Virus record (IMG/VR): IMGVR_UViG_3300006793_000049
Span: 1 to 51,851 of that record
Reading direction: 5' to 3' (one strand)
Source of the DNA: a virus
Length of the DNA stretch: 51,851 nt
A program made the translations under genes and the position numbers. Shown here piece after piece: positions 25,730 through 33,085 of this stretch. The number at the start of each line of letters is the position of its first letter. Within the stretch, counting starts at the first letter, position 1. The notes under the pieces were generated by a model. That model searched no databases and was not told where the DNA came from. It saw nothing but the letters and a program-made list of their open reading frames with translations.

Positions 25730-26167
25730 TTAGAGTATTCTCTTTACTGTTGGTTGTAGAATATCTTTATTCTGCCCCACCATCTCGTGCTTGATTAAGC
25801 CCTTGAAGGTTTTGCCAATTGCCATCTCTAGCAATTCACTGTAAGGCAGGTCTTCCACATGACCCATGTCTAACCCGTTGGTTAGAAACGACTTCAATCC
25901 TGTTGCAGGATTGTTTACTTTCAAGGCGTTAGGTGTAGCCCAGAACTCCATACGAGTTGGCTGTGCGTCCTTGAGTTTCTCGTCAGTTAAATCTGAGTCG
26001 ATCACTCCAATCGCCTTAACGTTTACTTTGATGAGGGGGGTATTATTTTGACCCACTTCATCCGCTCTATAAGAAGTTATAGAGAACTCATAACTACCCT
26101 CTGGTAGCACGACAGATTCTGGCGTGTCATTGGGTGTCATGTTTAAAAAGTCAGCAACATTCGACAT
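25730..26167 (-). CDS. Putative ssDNA-binding or DUF669-like protein
   Basis: 145 residues. VLPEGSYEFSITSYRADEVG, then PLIKVNVKAIG, then TFKGLIKHEMVGQ, gives a beta-barrel-like pattern resembling DUF669/ssDNA-binding proteins next to phage recombination ATPases. The stop of the Sak4-like gene overlaps its ATG. The assignment rests on pattern and neighbourhood. Confidence 0.55.
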   Translation of the reverse strand: MSNVADFLNMTPNDTPESVVLPEGSYEFSITSYRADEVGQNNTPLIKVNVKAIGVIDSDLTDEKLKDAQPTRMEFWATPNALKVNNPATGLKSFLTNGLDMGHVEDLPYSELLEMAIGKTFKGLIKHEMVGQNKDILQPTVKRIL

Positions 26168-26970
26168 TATTTATCTCCTTTCGTATTGCTCTCTTTGAGT
26201 TTAGACTGCGCATTACTTTGAATAGAATCAAATAACTTTTGCAAGTTAAGTTCAATGTTCGGCTCTATTAAAGACGGCGCGGTAACTTTCAGATCCATTC
26301 TATGGTCTGACATTGTACGTAACGTGCGCTCTGTTCCTTTACTAGATGAACGAGTATCTATTCTGCATACACAGTTAAAGTACCTACCTATCTTAGTAGA
26401 TAACTTCGAACCGACAGATGTTGGATATGCTTTTGACACACCCAAATCGCCTTCCATATACTGCATGTGCGTGGTTACCACTACATTACATTTCACTTCA
26501 TTGCCTGTGATATATTGTATAATGTTCTGGACATCACGCGCCGCCGCTCCCCACTCGGGTTGGCTGGCTTGCTCTGTTGGTTTCTTATTGTTAAAGACAA
26601 GAGCCGCTCTCAAAGCAGCTTCGCCTAACAGTGTGAGGGAATCAATTACTAAAACTGTATCGTCTCCCCACTCTTTCACAGGACCTAAGTCTTCATCGCC
26701 ATCTTTCCAATGGGATAACAAACGTGCCCCTCGTCTAAACGAGTCCGCCTGTCCTAGTGAATCTCTTAACGTAACATATGAAACGTTCTGTACTGCCTCG
26801 GGTTTTAAAAACTCGGGCAAGATATCAAGTCCGTCATCATAGTCTAGTATACGTAATTTTTTACCTGCGTTAGCTAAACTCGCTAGAGCAGATGTCTTAC
26901 CACTACCACTATCTCCGCAGAGTAATAGCTTGGTAACACTTGTTGATTTATGTTTACTTATGTTTGCCAT
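26167..26970 (-). CDS. Sak4-like RecA-fold ATPase (single-strand annealing)
   Basis: 267 residues. Walker A is GDSGSGKT (19-26), followed by RILDYDDGLDIL and a Walker B DTVLVIDSLTLL. This pattern fits the AAA_24/Sak4 family of phage recombinases, which pair single-stranded DNA with help from an SSB. It sits beside a putative ssDNA-binding protein and a RecB-like nuclease. A consensus promoter (26996-27023) lies directly upstream. Confidence 0.82.
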   Translation of the reverse strand: MANISKHKSTSVTKLLLCGDSGSGKTSALASLANAGKKLRILDYDDGLDILPEFLKPEAVQNVSYVTLRDSLGQADSFRRGARLLSHWKDGDEDLGPVKEWGDDTVLVIDSLTLLGEAALRAALVFNNKKPTEQASQPEWGAAARDVQNIIQYITGNEVKCNVVVTTHMQYMEGDLGVSKAYPTSVGSKLSTKIGRYFNCVCRIDTRSSSKGTERTLRTMSDHRMDLKVTAPSLIEPNIELNLQKLFDSIQSNAQSKLKESNTKGDK

Positions 26971-26995
26971 ATACTGGTCTCCTATAATGTTTTGA

Positions 26996-27023
26996 ATTAT
27001 ATACTATTAAAAAGATTTGTCAA
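26996..27023 (-). promoter_or_regulatory. Near-consensus sigma70 promoter for the recombination/replication operon
   Basis: On the minus strand there is a perfect TTGACA (27023-27018), a 16-bp spacer and a perfect TATAAT (27001-26996). The predicted start near 26989 leaves a short leader before ATG 26970, with GGAG (TAGGAGACC) ahead of it. It likely drives the Sak4, polymerase and nrd genes. Confidence 0.85.
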
Positions 27024-27028
27024 GAAAA

Positions 27029-27988
27029 TTATTTACCACCCTTGATAACTTCAAGTTCTTGTGGTTTTGTTTCTTCTAAATCTGGGTGATACTCTTGGTG
27101 AAAGTCATTACCAAAGAACATTCCCCTTTGTGATTTCGCATGAGCACATGCTTCTCTATATCTGCAACCGCCGTAGTTTCCACATGATGTAAAGTTCGCG
27201 GGATAGTATTGCGAGCTAGCATATACATCTGATATACTAAGATGATGCAACGTATCATTGTACCACTCATCAATTAATTCTTTAGGTACAGTGTATACTT
27301 GTCTTGCAAACCTTGTGAAGTTCGCGCCTGTCTGCACCGCATCAATGATGAAGCCATCCACAGGTAACTTCAATACTTCACGACACGCCCAGATGTATGC
27401 GAACACTTGGTTGTTGGGCATATAGCCATTGAAATACCAGTCTGACAAAGCAGTCTTAGTTGTCTTGGTGTCAACCAGGTACAGCCTGTCATCAATAGAA
27501 ACAATCTTATCTATTCGACCGCTGAACCTATGACCTTGGTCACCAATGGGTACTTCAAACCTTTGCTCTAGTGCTGGCGATCCGTCTGGCATGGTAGCTA
27601 GCTTTAGCTTATCATCCCAGAACTCTTCTGCTTTCCAAACAACCGCTCGGAGCGCCGCCTCTAAACCTCTTGCATTTTCATCAGCAAGTTTTAAATCCTC
27701 ACCGTAATCACGCAAGACCATAGCTACCGCACGTTTTGTAGATTCACTTTTAGTTAACCCCTCGTGCCTCGCTTTGTCTAGTTCTTCTAAGCCATGGTGT
27801 ACTGCGGAACCAAATCCTGTAGCACTTGAGTAGCTTGTAGATTTCCAACCGTCTAACACAGACAGCTTGTAATATCTAGGGCAAGCTAAGAAAGAACTTA
27901 GGCTTGAAGTGTCCCATATCTTTTGGATGGGCTGATTGTTTTCATCCCATACAAACTTTCTAATTCTTGGTAATTCGTTCTCACTCAT
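27029..27988 (-). CDS. RecB/Cas4-like PD-(D/E)XK nuclease with probable Fe-S cluster
   Basis: 319 residues. Nuclease motifs appear in order: GSAVHHGLEE, GRIDKIVSID, LVDTKTTK (the D-x-K core) and NNQVFAYIW (the Q-x3-Y motif). One Cys near the N-terminus (FLACPRYYKL) and three near the C-terminus (SCGNYGGCRYREAC) match the 4Fe-4S arrangement of AddB/Cas4-type exonucleases. It probably resects DNA ends for the Sak4-like recombinase encoded downstream. Confidence 0.85.
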   Translation of the reverse strand: MSENELPRIRKFVWDENNQPIQKIWDTSSLSSFLACPRYYKLSVLDGWKSTSYSSATGFGSAVHHGLEELDKARHEGLTKSESTKRAVAMVLRDYGEDLKLADENARGLEAALRAVVWKAEEFWDDKLKLATMPDGSPALEQRFEVPIGDQGHRFSGRIDKIVSIDDRLYLVDTKTTKTALSDWYFNGYMPNNQVFAYIWACREVLKLPVDGFIIDAVQTGANFTRFARQVYTVPKELIDEWYNDTLHHLSISDVYASSQYYPANFTSCGNYGGCRYREACAHAKSQRGMFFGNDFHQEYHPDLEETKPQELEVIKGGK

Positions 27989-27998
27989 TGTTGTCTCC

Positions 27999-28238
27999 TT
28001 ACTTTATAGATGGTAGTATAACATTAGGTCTATACTCCACGTAGTTCTCAATCAAATCTGACGGTACACACTTCAACATCAAACCCTCTATGTCATTAAG
28101 TTCTTTTGATATATTTGCGCGTGCTATCTCACAATTATTAACATCGGGATAAAGAAATTCAGATGCCATGTTGATACATTTCTGATCATCAACAGGACCC
28201 AAACATAAATACCCTATTAAAAATACTACAGTTTTCAT
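27999..28238 (-). CDS. Small possibly exported protein
   Basis: 79 residues. The N-terminus MKTVVFLIGYLCLGP is short and hydrophobic like a signal peptide or membrane anchor. The remainder has Cys residues (QKCINMA, NNCEIA, LKCVP) that could form disulphides outside the cytoplasm. The start overlaps the preceding stop by 4 bases. The function is unknown. Confidence 0.65.
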   Translation of the reverse strand: MKTVVFLIGYLCLGPVDDQKCINMASEFLYPDVNNCEIARANISKELNDIEGLMLKCVPSDLIENYVEYRPNVILPSIK

Positions 28239-28468
28239 GTCTCTGACACTAACATATCAAGTATATTCTTTTCAAATTTCTTAGGTGCTTTTGTTGTTGC
28301 GCTCTTTTTGGATATACGTTTACCGCTTGACTCCGCCTCACGTACGTTGATACGTGTAGCTTTTAAATAGTCTACTATTTTTTGAATAGCTACGTCATCA
28401 TTGGACAACTCAACTGAATCTTTCTCCAATAATTCTGTAGGTATTTCTATCTCTGGCTTATCACTCAT
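28235..28468 (-). CDS. Small protein, unknown function
   Basis: 77 residues, with AAGGAG before ATG 28468. It is charged, with a basic middle (RISKKSATTKAPKKFEKN). No motif is recognised. Part of the minus-strand accessory operon. Confidence 0.65.
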   Translation of the reverse strand: MSDKPEIEIPTELLEKDSVELSNDDVAIQKIVDYLKATRINVREAESSGKRISKKSATTKAPKKFEKNILDMLVSET

Positions 28469-28477
28469 CTTATCTCC

Positions 28478-28786
28478 TTAATGTTTTGTTGAGGTGTCAG
28501 TCTTTGTGGAAGAGAATACAGAACTCATTGCGTCCCCTGTCTTGTTGTTATTCTTTTCCATCTCGTCAATCATTGGTCCCGCTGTTGTGAATGTATGTAG
28601 TACATCCGCTAGTAAACCAAAGCTACCCATTGTTCCATACTTTAGTAAAGACAATCTCATTCCTATCTCATATAGCGCTGATATAATAACATCAGTATCA
28701 TAATCTTTTGATACATCCAACAGCGGGTCTCTCAAACTTTCTACACATGCTTCAAACGAAGCACGATATTGTTTATCATCTGTCAT
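28478..28786 (-). CDS. Small helical protein, unknown function
   Basis: 102 residues, with CAGGAG before ATG 28786. It is mainly helical (DVIISALYEIGMRLSLLKYG) with a Ser/Thr-rich tail. No family is recognised. Confidence 0.65.
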   Translation of the reverse strand: MTDDKQYRASFEACVESLRDPLLDVSKDYDTDVIISALYEIGMRLSLLKYGTMGSFGLLADVLHTFTTAGPMIDEMEKNNNKTGDAMSSVFSSTKTDTSTKH

Positions 28787-29109
28787 ATTTTTTCTCCTGT
28801 ATTTGTGTCAACAATCTCTAGTTCCTTGACATCATCTAAGATGTGCATGATTTCTACACCATCATCAACTTGATTAATTTTAAGTACATCATATTTTGTA
28901 GGGTCTCCTTCCCCTGTTTCTTCAGCCAACTTCTTGTATGCTTTAATGTACTGATAGATACGCATACGTAAAGTGAAAGGCTTGTCATTCTTAATGATAA
29001 ACCTAGGTGATTCATCACTTGTTGGATCATCAATTGCCTTAACGATTTTTTCTAAAGCGATTGAAATATCTGTCCAACGGTAAAGGTTGCCCGTCTTTGC
29101 CTTCTTCAT
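28783..29109 (-). CDS. Small protein, unknown function
   Basis: 108 residues, with CAGGAG 8 bases before ATG 29109. Charged and helical (RIYQYIKAYKKLAEETGEG). It overlaps the previous gene's C-terminal coding by 71 bases in another frame and the next gene by 4 bases. Confidence 0.65.
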   Translation of the reverse strand: MKKAKTGNLYRWTDISIALEKIVKAIDDPTSDESPRFIIKNDKPFTLRMRIYQYIKAYKKLAEETGEGDPTKYDVLKINQVDDGVEIMHILDDVKELEIVDTNTGEKI

Positions 29110-29251
29110 TGTTCAACTCCTGTAAATATTCGTGGTCATTTGGATCAAACATGGGATCATTTTCAAATTCTTCCACATCAAAATCCTCTTCTAGTTCTAG
29201 GGTTTCATCTAATAAGTAGTCATCCCCTGTTGTGTATTTACGTTTTGCCAT
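29039..29251 (-). CDS. Small acidic protein
   Basis: 70 residues from ATG 29251, chosen because GGAG precedes it; the frame extends further upstream without a ribosome-binding site. A strongly acidic middle (LDETLELEEDFDVEEFENDP) could mimic nucleic acid or bind a basic partner, but that is only a possibility. The C-terminal third overlaps the next gene by 71 bases. Confidence 0.6.
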   Translation of the reverse strand: MAKRKYTTGDDYLLDETLELEEDFDVEEFENDPMFDPNDHEYLQELNNEEGKDGQPLPLDRYFNRFRKNR

Positions 29252-29259
29252 GCTTACTC

Positions 29260-29394
29260 CTATCCTATTATATTTAATACAACACCTATAGCTAACAGAA
29301 TAAATACTCCGTATGTAGATACCCACATCATTGCACCTGTTATTCTATTACATATATCTTCCAAGATAATTAGATTCAATCTCTGCCACTCCAT
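29260..29394 (-). CDS. Tiny membrane protein
   Basis: 44 residues (MEWQRLNLIILEDICNRITG, then one membrane span MWVSTYGVFILLAIGVVLNIIG to the end). It starts inside the end of the upstream gene in a different frame and stops 9 bases before the next ATG. A single C-terminal transmembrane helix is the only feature. It has no strong ribosome-binding site and may depend on coupling. Confidence 0.55.
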   Translation of the reverse strand: MEWQRLNLIILEDICNRITGAMMWVSTYGVFILLAIGVVLNIIG

Positions 29395-29807
29395 TCTTTT
29401 ATGTTCTTTATTGTTGTCACTCTGAAATCAGAGAGAACTTCTTTCCCTGTAATTTTCGCTGGTGTTTCTTCTACTAAAAACATTTCTGCCACATGCTCTG
29501 TGCCATCCTCTAGTTCCACTAGCGTATTTACAAGTGTATATCCTGCATTGAGTTCCATATCACACACGGCTGCGTAAACGTTATCATCTTTAACATGATA
29601 CAGCTCGCCTTTGATTCTGTATTTACACACCTTGTTATCGTAGTGTCTAAATGTTATTGGATAACTGTGCAAGAAATCTTTGATAGTATAATTACTATCT
29701 ACGGTTATTGCTTTGCCGATTCTTTTTTGTTTTGCCATTAGCCCGTTGAGTCTTTCTCCCTTTTTGAGAGTTCCGTACACGAACACTAATCTTTTTTGTT
29801 TTACCAT
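29376..29807 (-). CDS. Gamma-glutamylcyclotransferase (AIG2/GGCT-like)
   Basis: 143 residues. The N-terminal VFVYGTLKKGERLNGLM is the phosphate-loop-like signature of the GGCT/AIG2 family, which releases 5-oxoproline from gamma-glutamyl amines. The rest (IKGELYHVKDDNVYAAVCDMEL, GTEHVAEMFLVEE) fits its small beta-barrel. It lies in the same early region as an amidoligase and a class II amidotransferase, a combination linked to peptide or amine modification. Its first 113 bases overlap the end of the upstream gene. Confidence 0.82.
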   Translation of the reverse strand: MVKQKRLVFVYGTLKKGERLNGLMAKQKRIGKAITVDSNYTIKDFLHSYPITFRHYDNKVCKYRIKGELYHVKDDNVYAAVCDMELNAGYTLVNTLVELEDGTEHVAEMFLVEETPAKITGKEVLSDFRVTTIKNIKEWSGRD

Positions 29808-30150
29808 TCTCTCCCTTCATGTTTTCGCGTAGCCATTCTTTGAGTTCAGAACGACAGAGTAATTCTGTCATAAAGTTTCCAAAGGAATTAACTACTGTCT
29901 CTTCTTCTTTATCTTTAAGTTGATACTGATAGTACGCAACGTGCATACACTCATGTATCACTACATTCACAGCATCAGCACCACCGCGTTCAATCATTTC
30001 CTTATCAAGATAGATTTTATACGGCGGTTTCTGTACGAATGTACCTTGTGCCTCACTTACTTCATACATGATATCATGGGGGGCACATATTAATTCCACC
30101 GAAAATGGTCCGATAGTTATATATTTAGGTAGCTTCTTACTCTTCGCCAT
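29695..30150 (-). CDS. Small HExxH zinc-metallopeptidase-like protein
   Basis: 151 residues from ATG 30150, at the predicted transcription start. Residues 62-73 read NVVIHECMHVAY, with HECMH at 66-70, the zinc-binding motif of metallopeptidases; a helical region with acidic residues follows. It resembles SprT-like or ImmA-like small phage peptidases. The C-terminus is a basic tail (GKTKK, RKTQRANGKTKKNR) that could bind DNA or a partner. The tail overlaps the next gene by 113 bases. The substrate is unknown. Confidence 0.7.
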   Translation of the reverse strand: MAKSKKLPKYITIGPFSVELICAPHDIMYEVSEAQGTFVQKPPYKIYLDKEMIERGGADAVNVVIHECMHVAYYQYQLKDKEEETVVNSFGNFMTELLCRSELKEWLRENMKGENGKTKKISVRVRNSQKGRKTQRANGKTKKNRQSNNRR

Positions 30151-30155
30151 AGTTT

Positions 30156-30184
30156 TGTATACCATGTATCATGTTCTTTGTCAA
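30156..30184 (-). promoter_or_regulatory. Sigma70-like promoter, leaderless
   Basis: On the minus strand TTGACA (30184-30179), a 17-bp spacer ending ATGG, then TATACA (30161-30156). The ATG at 30150 is 5 bases after the -10, at the expected transcription start. Confidence 0.75.
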
Positions 30185-30210
30185 GTAAATTCTCGAATTT
30201 TCTCGAGTTT

Positions 30211-30363
30211 TTATGGATGTGAAACCACACCCACTTCATCTTTTCCTTCTTCATCTTCGCTCCACCTTTCCATTATCTGTTCACCTGTTGAATCATCTAT
30301 GTAATAGATGTGACCATTGATAGTAATATATACGCAGTCATTTGCTCGCACATCTATCTTCAT
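30211..30363 (-). CDS. Small acidic protein
   Basis: 50 residues from ATG 30363, with GGAGAGAAAGA directly upstream. It overlaps the preceding gene's stop as ATGA. The sequence is MKIDVRANDCVYITINGHIY, then an acidic tail (EDEEGKDE). It looks like a small beta-hairpin with an acidic C-terminus. No family is recognised. Confidence 0.65.
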   Translation of the reverse strand: MKIDVRANDCVYITINGHIYYIDDSTGEQIMERWSEDEEGKDEVGVVSHP

Positions 30364-30581
30364 TCTTTCTCTCCGTCATTGTGTCGGGGTGTGTGATACA
30401 ACCAACCCAAGTCACTGACCTCTTGCCTGTTAAATGCTTCGACAAATTGTCGGACATTAAAATATTTAGGGTTGTGTTCTGCTGTACCTACGCCACTATC
30501 AAGGAATCTTTGCAGTTCTTCATCCGTCACTTCGTCGGTTGGATTCCAATAAGCTATGTCCCATACGTTATTATCCTTCAT
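30360..30581 (-). CDS. Small acidic protein
   Basis: 73 residues from ATG 30581, with GGAGACAC upstream. A longer frame exists but lacks a ribosome-binding site. It contains IAYWNPTDEVTDEELQRFLD and is charged and helical. The function is unknown. Confidence 0.65.
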   Translation of the reverse strand: MKDNNVWDIAYWNPTDEVTDEELQRFLDSGVGTAEHNPKYFNVRQFVEAFNRQEVSDLGWLYHTPRHNDGEKE

Positions 30582-30777
30582 TGTGTGTCTCCAACCAATT
30601 AAAGTATGCCTTGTGGTCATCTATTTTCTTTTTAGGAAAAGCGTCATAACATTCAGCCAGTCTCTCTATCATAAATGATTTCATTTCTTTGTCTGATATA
30701 TGCTCATCCATAAATTCATATACATGTTTAGCAAACAGATAGTTGTCTCTTGGTATCTTGCTTTGTTCTTCTGTCAT
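30571..30777 (-). CDS. Small helical protein
   Basis: 68 residues, with GGGAGAG upstream of ATG 30777. It is predicted helical (AKHVYEFMDEHISDKEMKSF). It overlaps both neighbours by 11-50 bases. No motif is recognised. Confidence 0.65.
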   Translation of the reverse strand: MTEEQSKIPRDNYLFAKHVYEFMDEHISDKEMKSFMIERLAECYDAFPKKKIDDHKAYFNWLETHNEG

Positions 30778-30949
30778 TGGTTCTCTCCCTTTCTTGTATA
30801 ATATTTTTAATGCTAGTGACTGAACGATTGGCTAATGTCTTGTCAATCTCAGCTACCTCATCTTGCATAAGTATGATTCGCTTATCTAGTATCTCTATCT
30901 CGCGTCTCAATTCTTCTACCCTGTCTTGCAGTATACTACTACTCACCAT
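30728..30949 (-). CDS. Small coiled-coil protein
   Basis: 73 residues from ATG 30949. Residues 5-40 form a clear coiled coil (LQDRVEELRREIEILDKRII, then DEVAEIDKTL), followed by a basic tail (RTNDRRTKQDTKRQ). This suggests oligomerisation and possibly nucleic-acid contact. The longer frame upstream is inside the neighbouring gene. Confidence 0.6.
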   Translation of the reverse strand: MVSSSILQDRVEELRREIEILDKRIILMQDEVAEIDKTLANRSVTSIKNIIQERERTNDRRTKQDTKRQLSVC

Positions 30950-31466
30950 GTAATCTCTCTTTCTCTTTGAACCACTGAGGTTTTGCACGACCCTTCTCCC
31001 ACTTGGCAAAGTATTTTTTCTCATGGAAATAATAATTGCGGTATGCTTCTACGGGATTGTCTTTGTTCTTGTACTCGTCGGGCATACACTGTGGTATGGT
31101 TGTCATATCTATGTTGTTATCTTTGCAATAGGATTCATGTATGTCTTGTTTGAATCTGTTGATTACCTCAAGGATTCTTTCTGACTTATGAATCTTACCA
31201 AAGCGATAGATGTATTCAACATTGATTTGATTTGCGTGTTGATACGCCCACATAAAATTGTAGTAGCTATCGCCTACCCATCTAGTCATGGGGTGATTGG
31301 GATATGCAGTCTTATATACTGTGTCGCCCTTGACCAGCTGTGGGATCTGATTGCGGACAGCAGTAGATAACATCTGACAAGTTTCCAATAACATTTTAGG
31401 TACATGCTTGTCACATAGGTTTCGTGCTGACACTTCACTGTCTGGGTTTAGATAAAATAGATTCAT
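30939..31466 (-). CDS. Conserved phage protein of unknown function
   Basis: 175 residues. The pattern LCDKHVPKMLLETCQMLSTA, then PNHPMTRWVGDSYYNFMWA, then PVEAYRNYYFHEKKYFAKW, then PQWF, is one I remember as conserved in cyanophage and other marine phage genomes. The invariant Cys, His, Lys, Asn and Arg residues suggest an enzyme, but I cannot name the reaction. The ATG overlaps the upstream stop (ATGA). Confidence 0.75.
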   Translation of the reverse strand: MNLFYLNPDSEVSARNLCDKHVPKMLLETCQMLSTAVRNQIPQLVKGDTVYKTAYPNHPMTRWVGDSYYNFMWAYQHANQINVEYIYRFGKIHKSERILEVINRFKQDIHESYCKDNNIDMTTIPQCMPDEYKNKDNPVEAYRNYYFHEKKYFAKWEKGRAKPQWFKEKERLHGE

Positions 31467-31588
31467 TGTTTGTCTCCCTTTGCTTTATGTTTGAGTTGAA
31501 AGTATTTCAGTGCTTGTTGAATACTCATGTCTCCGTTGATTGATTTCTTTTTAAGTTGTTCGTACTCTAGTCTTTCTCGTTCTGTCAT
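31463..31588 (-). CDS. Tiny helical protein
   Basis: 41 residues (MTERERLEYEQLKKKSINGD, then MSIQQALKYFQLKHKAKGDKQ). The stop overlaps the next ATG as ATGA, and GGGAG within its last codons serves the downstream gene. It overlaps the upstream gene's end by 38 bases. Charged helix with no known function. Confidence 0.6.
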   Translation of the reverse strand: MTERERLEYEQLKKKSINGDMSIQQALKYFQLKHKAKGDKQ

Positions 31589-31733
31589 TGAGCCTCTCTT
31601 CTATAAACATGTATGCCATGTGCAGTTGGATATCTTTCTCTACAATTTCGCGTTGCATAATCTTATATGCAGACGCATATCCTACACACGCCATAGTAAT
31701 CATCATCAAGAACAATAATAAATTAGTTGTCAT
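31551..31733 (-). CDS. Small membrane protein
   Basis: 60 residues. One hydrophobic N-terminal helix (NLLLFLMMITMACVGYASAY) is followed by a charged, basic tail ending RKTRVRTT. Probably an inner-membrane protein with a cytoplasmic tail. GGGAG lies before ATG 31733. Confidence 0.6.
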   Translation of the reverse strand: MTTNLLLFLMMITMACVGYASAYKIMQREIVEKDIQLHMAYMFIEERLNDRTRKTRVRTT

Positions 31734-31908
31734 CTCTTTTCTCCCTCGCTAATTGAGCGTTGTTCTCTCTCCACGATTGTGCTTCTGCTTCTGCAAATGC
31801 TTGCCTGTCTTCATCTAATTGCTCAAGCATTTTCATTTCATAATCTTCTAGATTATCTTCGTGTCGTCTTTCTTCTAGTTCCATTAGCCATGCTTTTACT
31901 TTACCCAT
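31723..31908 (-). CDS. Small charged helical protein
   Basis: 61 residues from ATG 31908 (GGAAC upstream). It is an almost continuous charged helix (LMELEERRHEDNLEDYEMKM, EQLDEDRQAFAEAEAQ), probably coiled coil. The function is unknown. Confidence 0.6.
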   Translation of the reverse strand: MGKVKAWLMELEERRHEDNLEDYEMKMLEQLDEDRQAFAEAEAQSWRENNAQLAREKRDDN

Positions 31909-32095
31909 TTTGTTCCTCGCTTTCTTCTTGAGTATATTGCTCAAGTATTTTATTGAAGTGTTCGGTTGCTTCGAACCACCCCTGTGCTATGAGTTCGTCA
32001 TCAGTCATTTGGTCTTGCTCTTTGTATCTATCTAAACTATCTGACAATTCAGAGTTCAGTCTGATAATTTCCGTCTGTAATTTACTTATAGTCAT
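31901..32095 (-). CDS. Small coiled-coil protein, leaderless start
   Basis: 64 residues if translation begins at ATG 32095. The -10 box TATAAT ends at 32102, so the transcript should begin at about 32095. The alternative ATG at 32101 abuts the -10 and cannot be in the mRNA. The sequence is helical (ISKLQTEIIRLNSELSDSLD), then acidic. It is the first gene of a box-controlled unit. Confidence 0.65.
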   Translation of the reverse strand: MTISKLQTEIIRLNSELSDSLDRYKEQDQMTDDELIAQGWFEATEHFNKILEQYTQEESEEQNG

Positions 32096-32101
32096 GTCCA
32101 T

Positions 32102-32146
32102 ATTATATTCCTTTCATGATTAAAGTCAAGTTGTTATTGTGTCGCA
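32102..32146 (-). promoter_or_regulatory. TGCGACA-box promoter
   Basis: On the minus strand TGCGACA (32146-32140), 10 bp, TTGACT (32129-32124), 16 bp, TATAAT (32107-32102). The same heptamer and spacing recur at four other minus-strand promoters, pointing to a shared activator. Confidence 0.78.
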
Positions 32147-32347
32147 CCGAGTATACGCGACAAATATCCGAGATAAATCCGAGGGTCTATAAAATTGTAA
32201 ATCTGACCCCCACATCCCTCTAATATACGATTTAAAATATATATTTATTTATTTATATAGTATATATTTGGGCGTGGCACCCTTCAGTTTTACCAACCCT
32301 CGTGTTTATGTCGGACTTATGTCGCATATCTACGTGAGGAAAATACA
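32147..32347. other. AT-rich intergenic region with origin-like features
   Basis: This gap between minus-strand genes holds CCGAGTATACGCGACA (32147-32162), repeated with one change at 36428. It also has two ATCCGAG-like repeats and an A/T-only stretch at about 32230-32268. A second inverted heptamer (TGTCGCA, 32320-32326) lies near the right end. No gene is visible. It could be a secondary origin or an upstream regulatory platform. Confidence 0.5.
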
Positions 32348-33085
32348 CTATGCTACCATGCGATAGCCATGCTCACTCCAACCTCTAACTTTTGGACTGT
32401 TAAAGGTGGGTAATATAGTGCCGTAAGATAAACTCACCATAGCATATGCTAAGTTATTTGGTATAGCTTTAATGCTAGGTGGTCGTAGCTCAGGTAAAAC
32501 TCTATCGGGGGATAGAGAATCACCACTCGCGTTAAAGTATGGTACTGATACCTTAGCTTTAGGATACAAGTTAGGATATGATCTCCATATAGAGGGTTGC
32601 TTCAAGATTTTACGCATAACTTTATGCCTAGGTTCTTCGGGCAAGGACTCTTGCATCCAGTGTTGGCGATTCATTCTTGTACCAATGATAGCAGTACAGT
32701 AGAAGCTATCGAAAGCATTTCTATTTTTGTTCTTAGTATCAGCCACAGATTGCATAGCTTTACGTGTACCAGATTCAGTCTCAATCAGATTGAATCTATG
32801 CAACCCTTCGTATATAGGTGGCTTGACTTTAACGACTACCCACTTAACGTCTTTGAGATACTCGTTGTTGTAGCATGAGAAGTAATTACGTATGATGTTT
32901 AAGTCATACTTATCACTGATTGGCTTAGATAAAGCGTCATAGTTGACAGTATTCTTGTTGATTAATAAAGCTGATGATCTGTTCTTGACCATGTATAGCT
33001 TTTGAATATAACCGTTAACTTCATGGAAAGCTATCAGTGATTTGTGTCCGTATGGACAAGGCGTTAGCTTTAGTTTTCTCGTCAT
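32348..33085 (-). CDS. Protein of unknown function linked to amidoligase operon
   Basis: 245 residues. It has PCPYGHKSLIAF near the start, then a mixed alpha/beta pattern with basic regions. No family is recognised. It is coupled to the amidotransferase gene by a one-base overlap (TAATG) and shares the box promoter upstream of the amidoligase, so it may be a third component of that modification system. AAGGGGG within an octamer copy (33090-33097) precedes the start. Confidence 0.65.
   Translation of the reverse strand: MTRKLKLTPCPYGHKSLIAFHEVNGYIQKLYMVKNRSSALLINKNTVNYDALSKPISDKYDLNIIRNYFSCYNNEYLKDVKWVVVKVKPPIYEGLHRFNLIETESGTRKAMQSVADTKNKNRNAFDSFYCTAIIGTRMNRQHWMQESLPEEPRHKVMRKILKQPSIWRSYPNLYPKAKVSVPYFNASGDSLSPDRVLPELRPPSIKAIPNNLAYAMVSLSYGTILPTFNSPKVRGWSEHGYRMVA

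Noticed and set aside
26255-26842. A 195-residue plus-strand open frame across the Sak4-like gene
   Set aside because: It lies opposite a gene with perfect Walker motifs, and its own sequence shows no recognisable domain.
30190-30210. Plus-strand hairpin CTCGA-ATTTTC-TCGAG followed by TTTTT
   Set aside because: It would terminate plus-strand transcription, but no plus-strand gene lies upstream. It may act on antisense RNA, but support is too thin for a feature.
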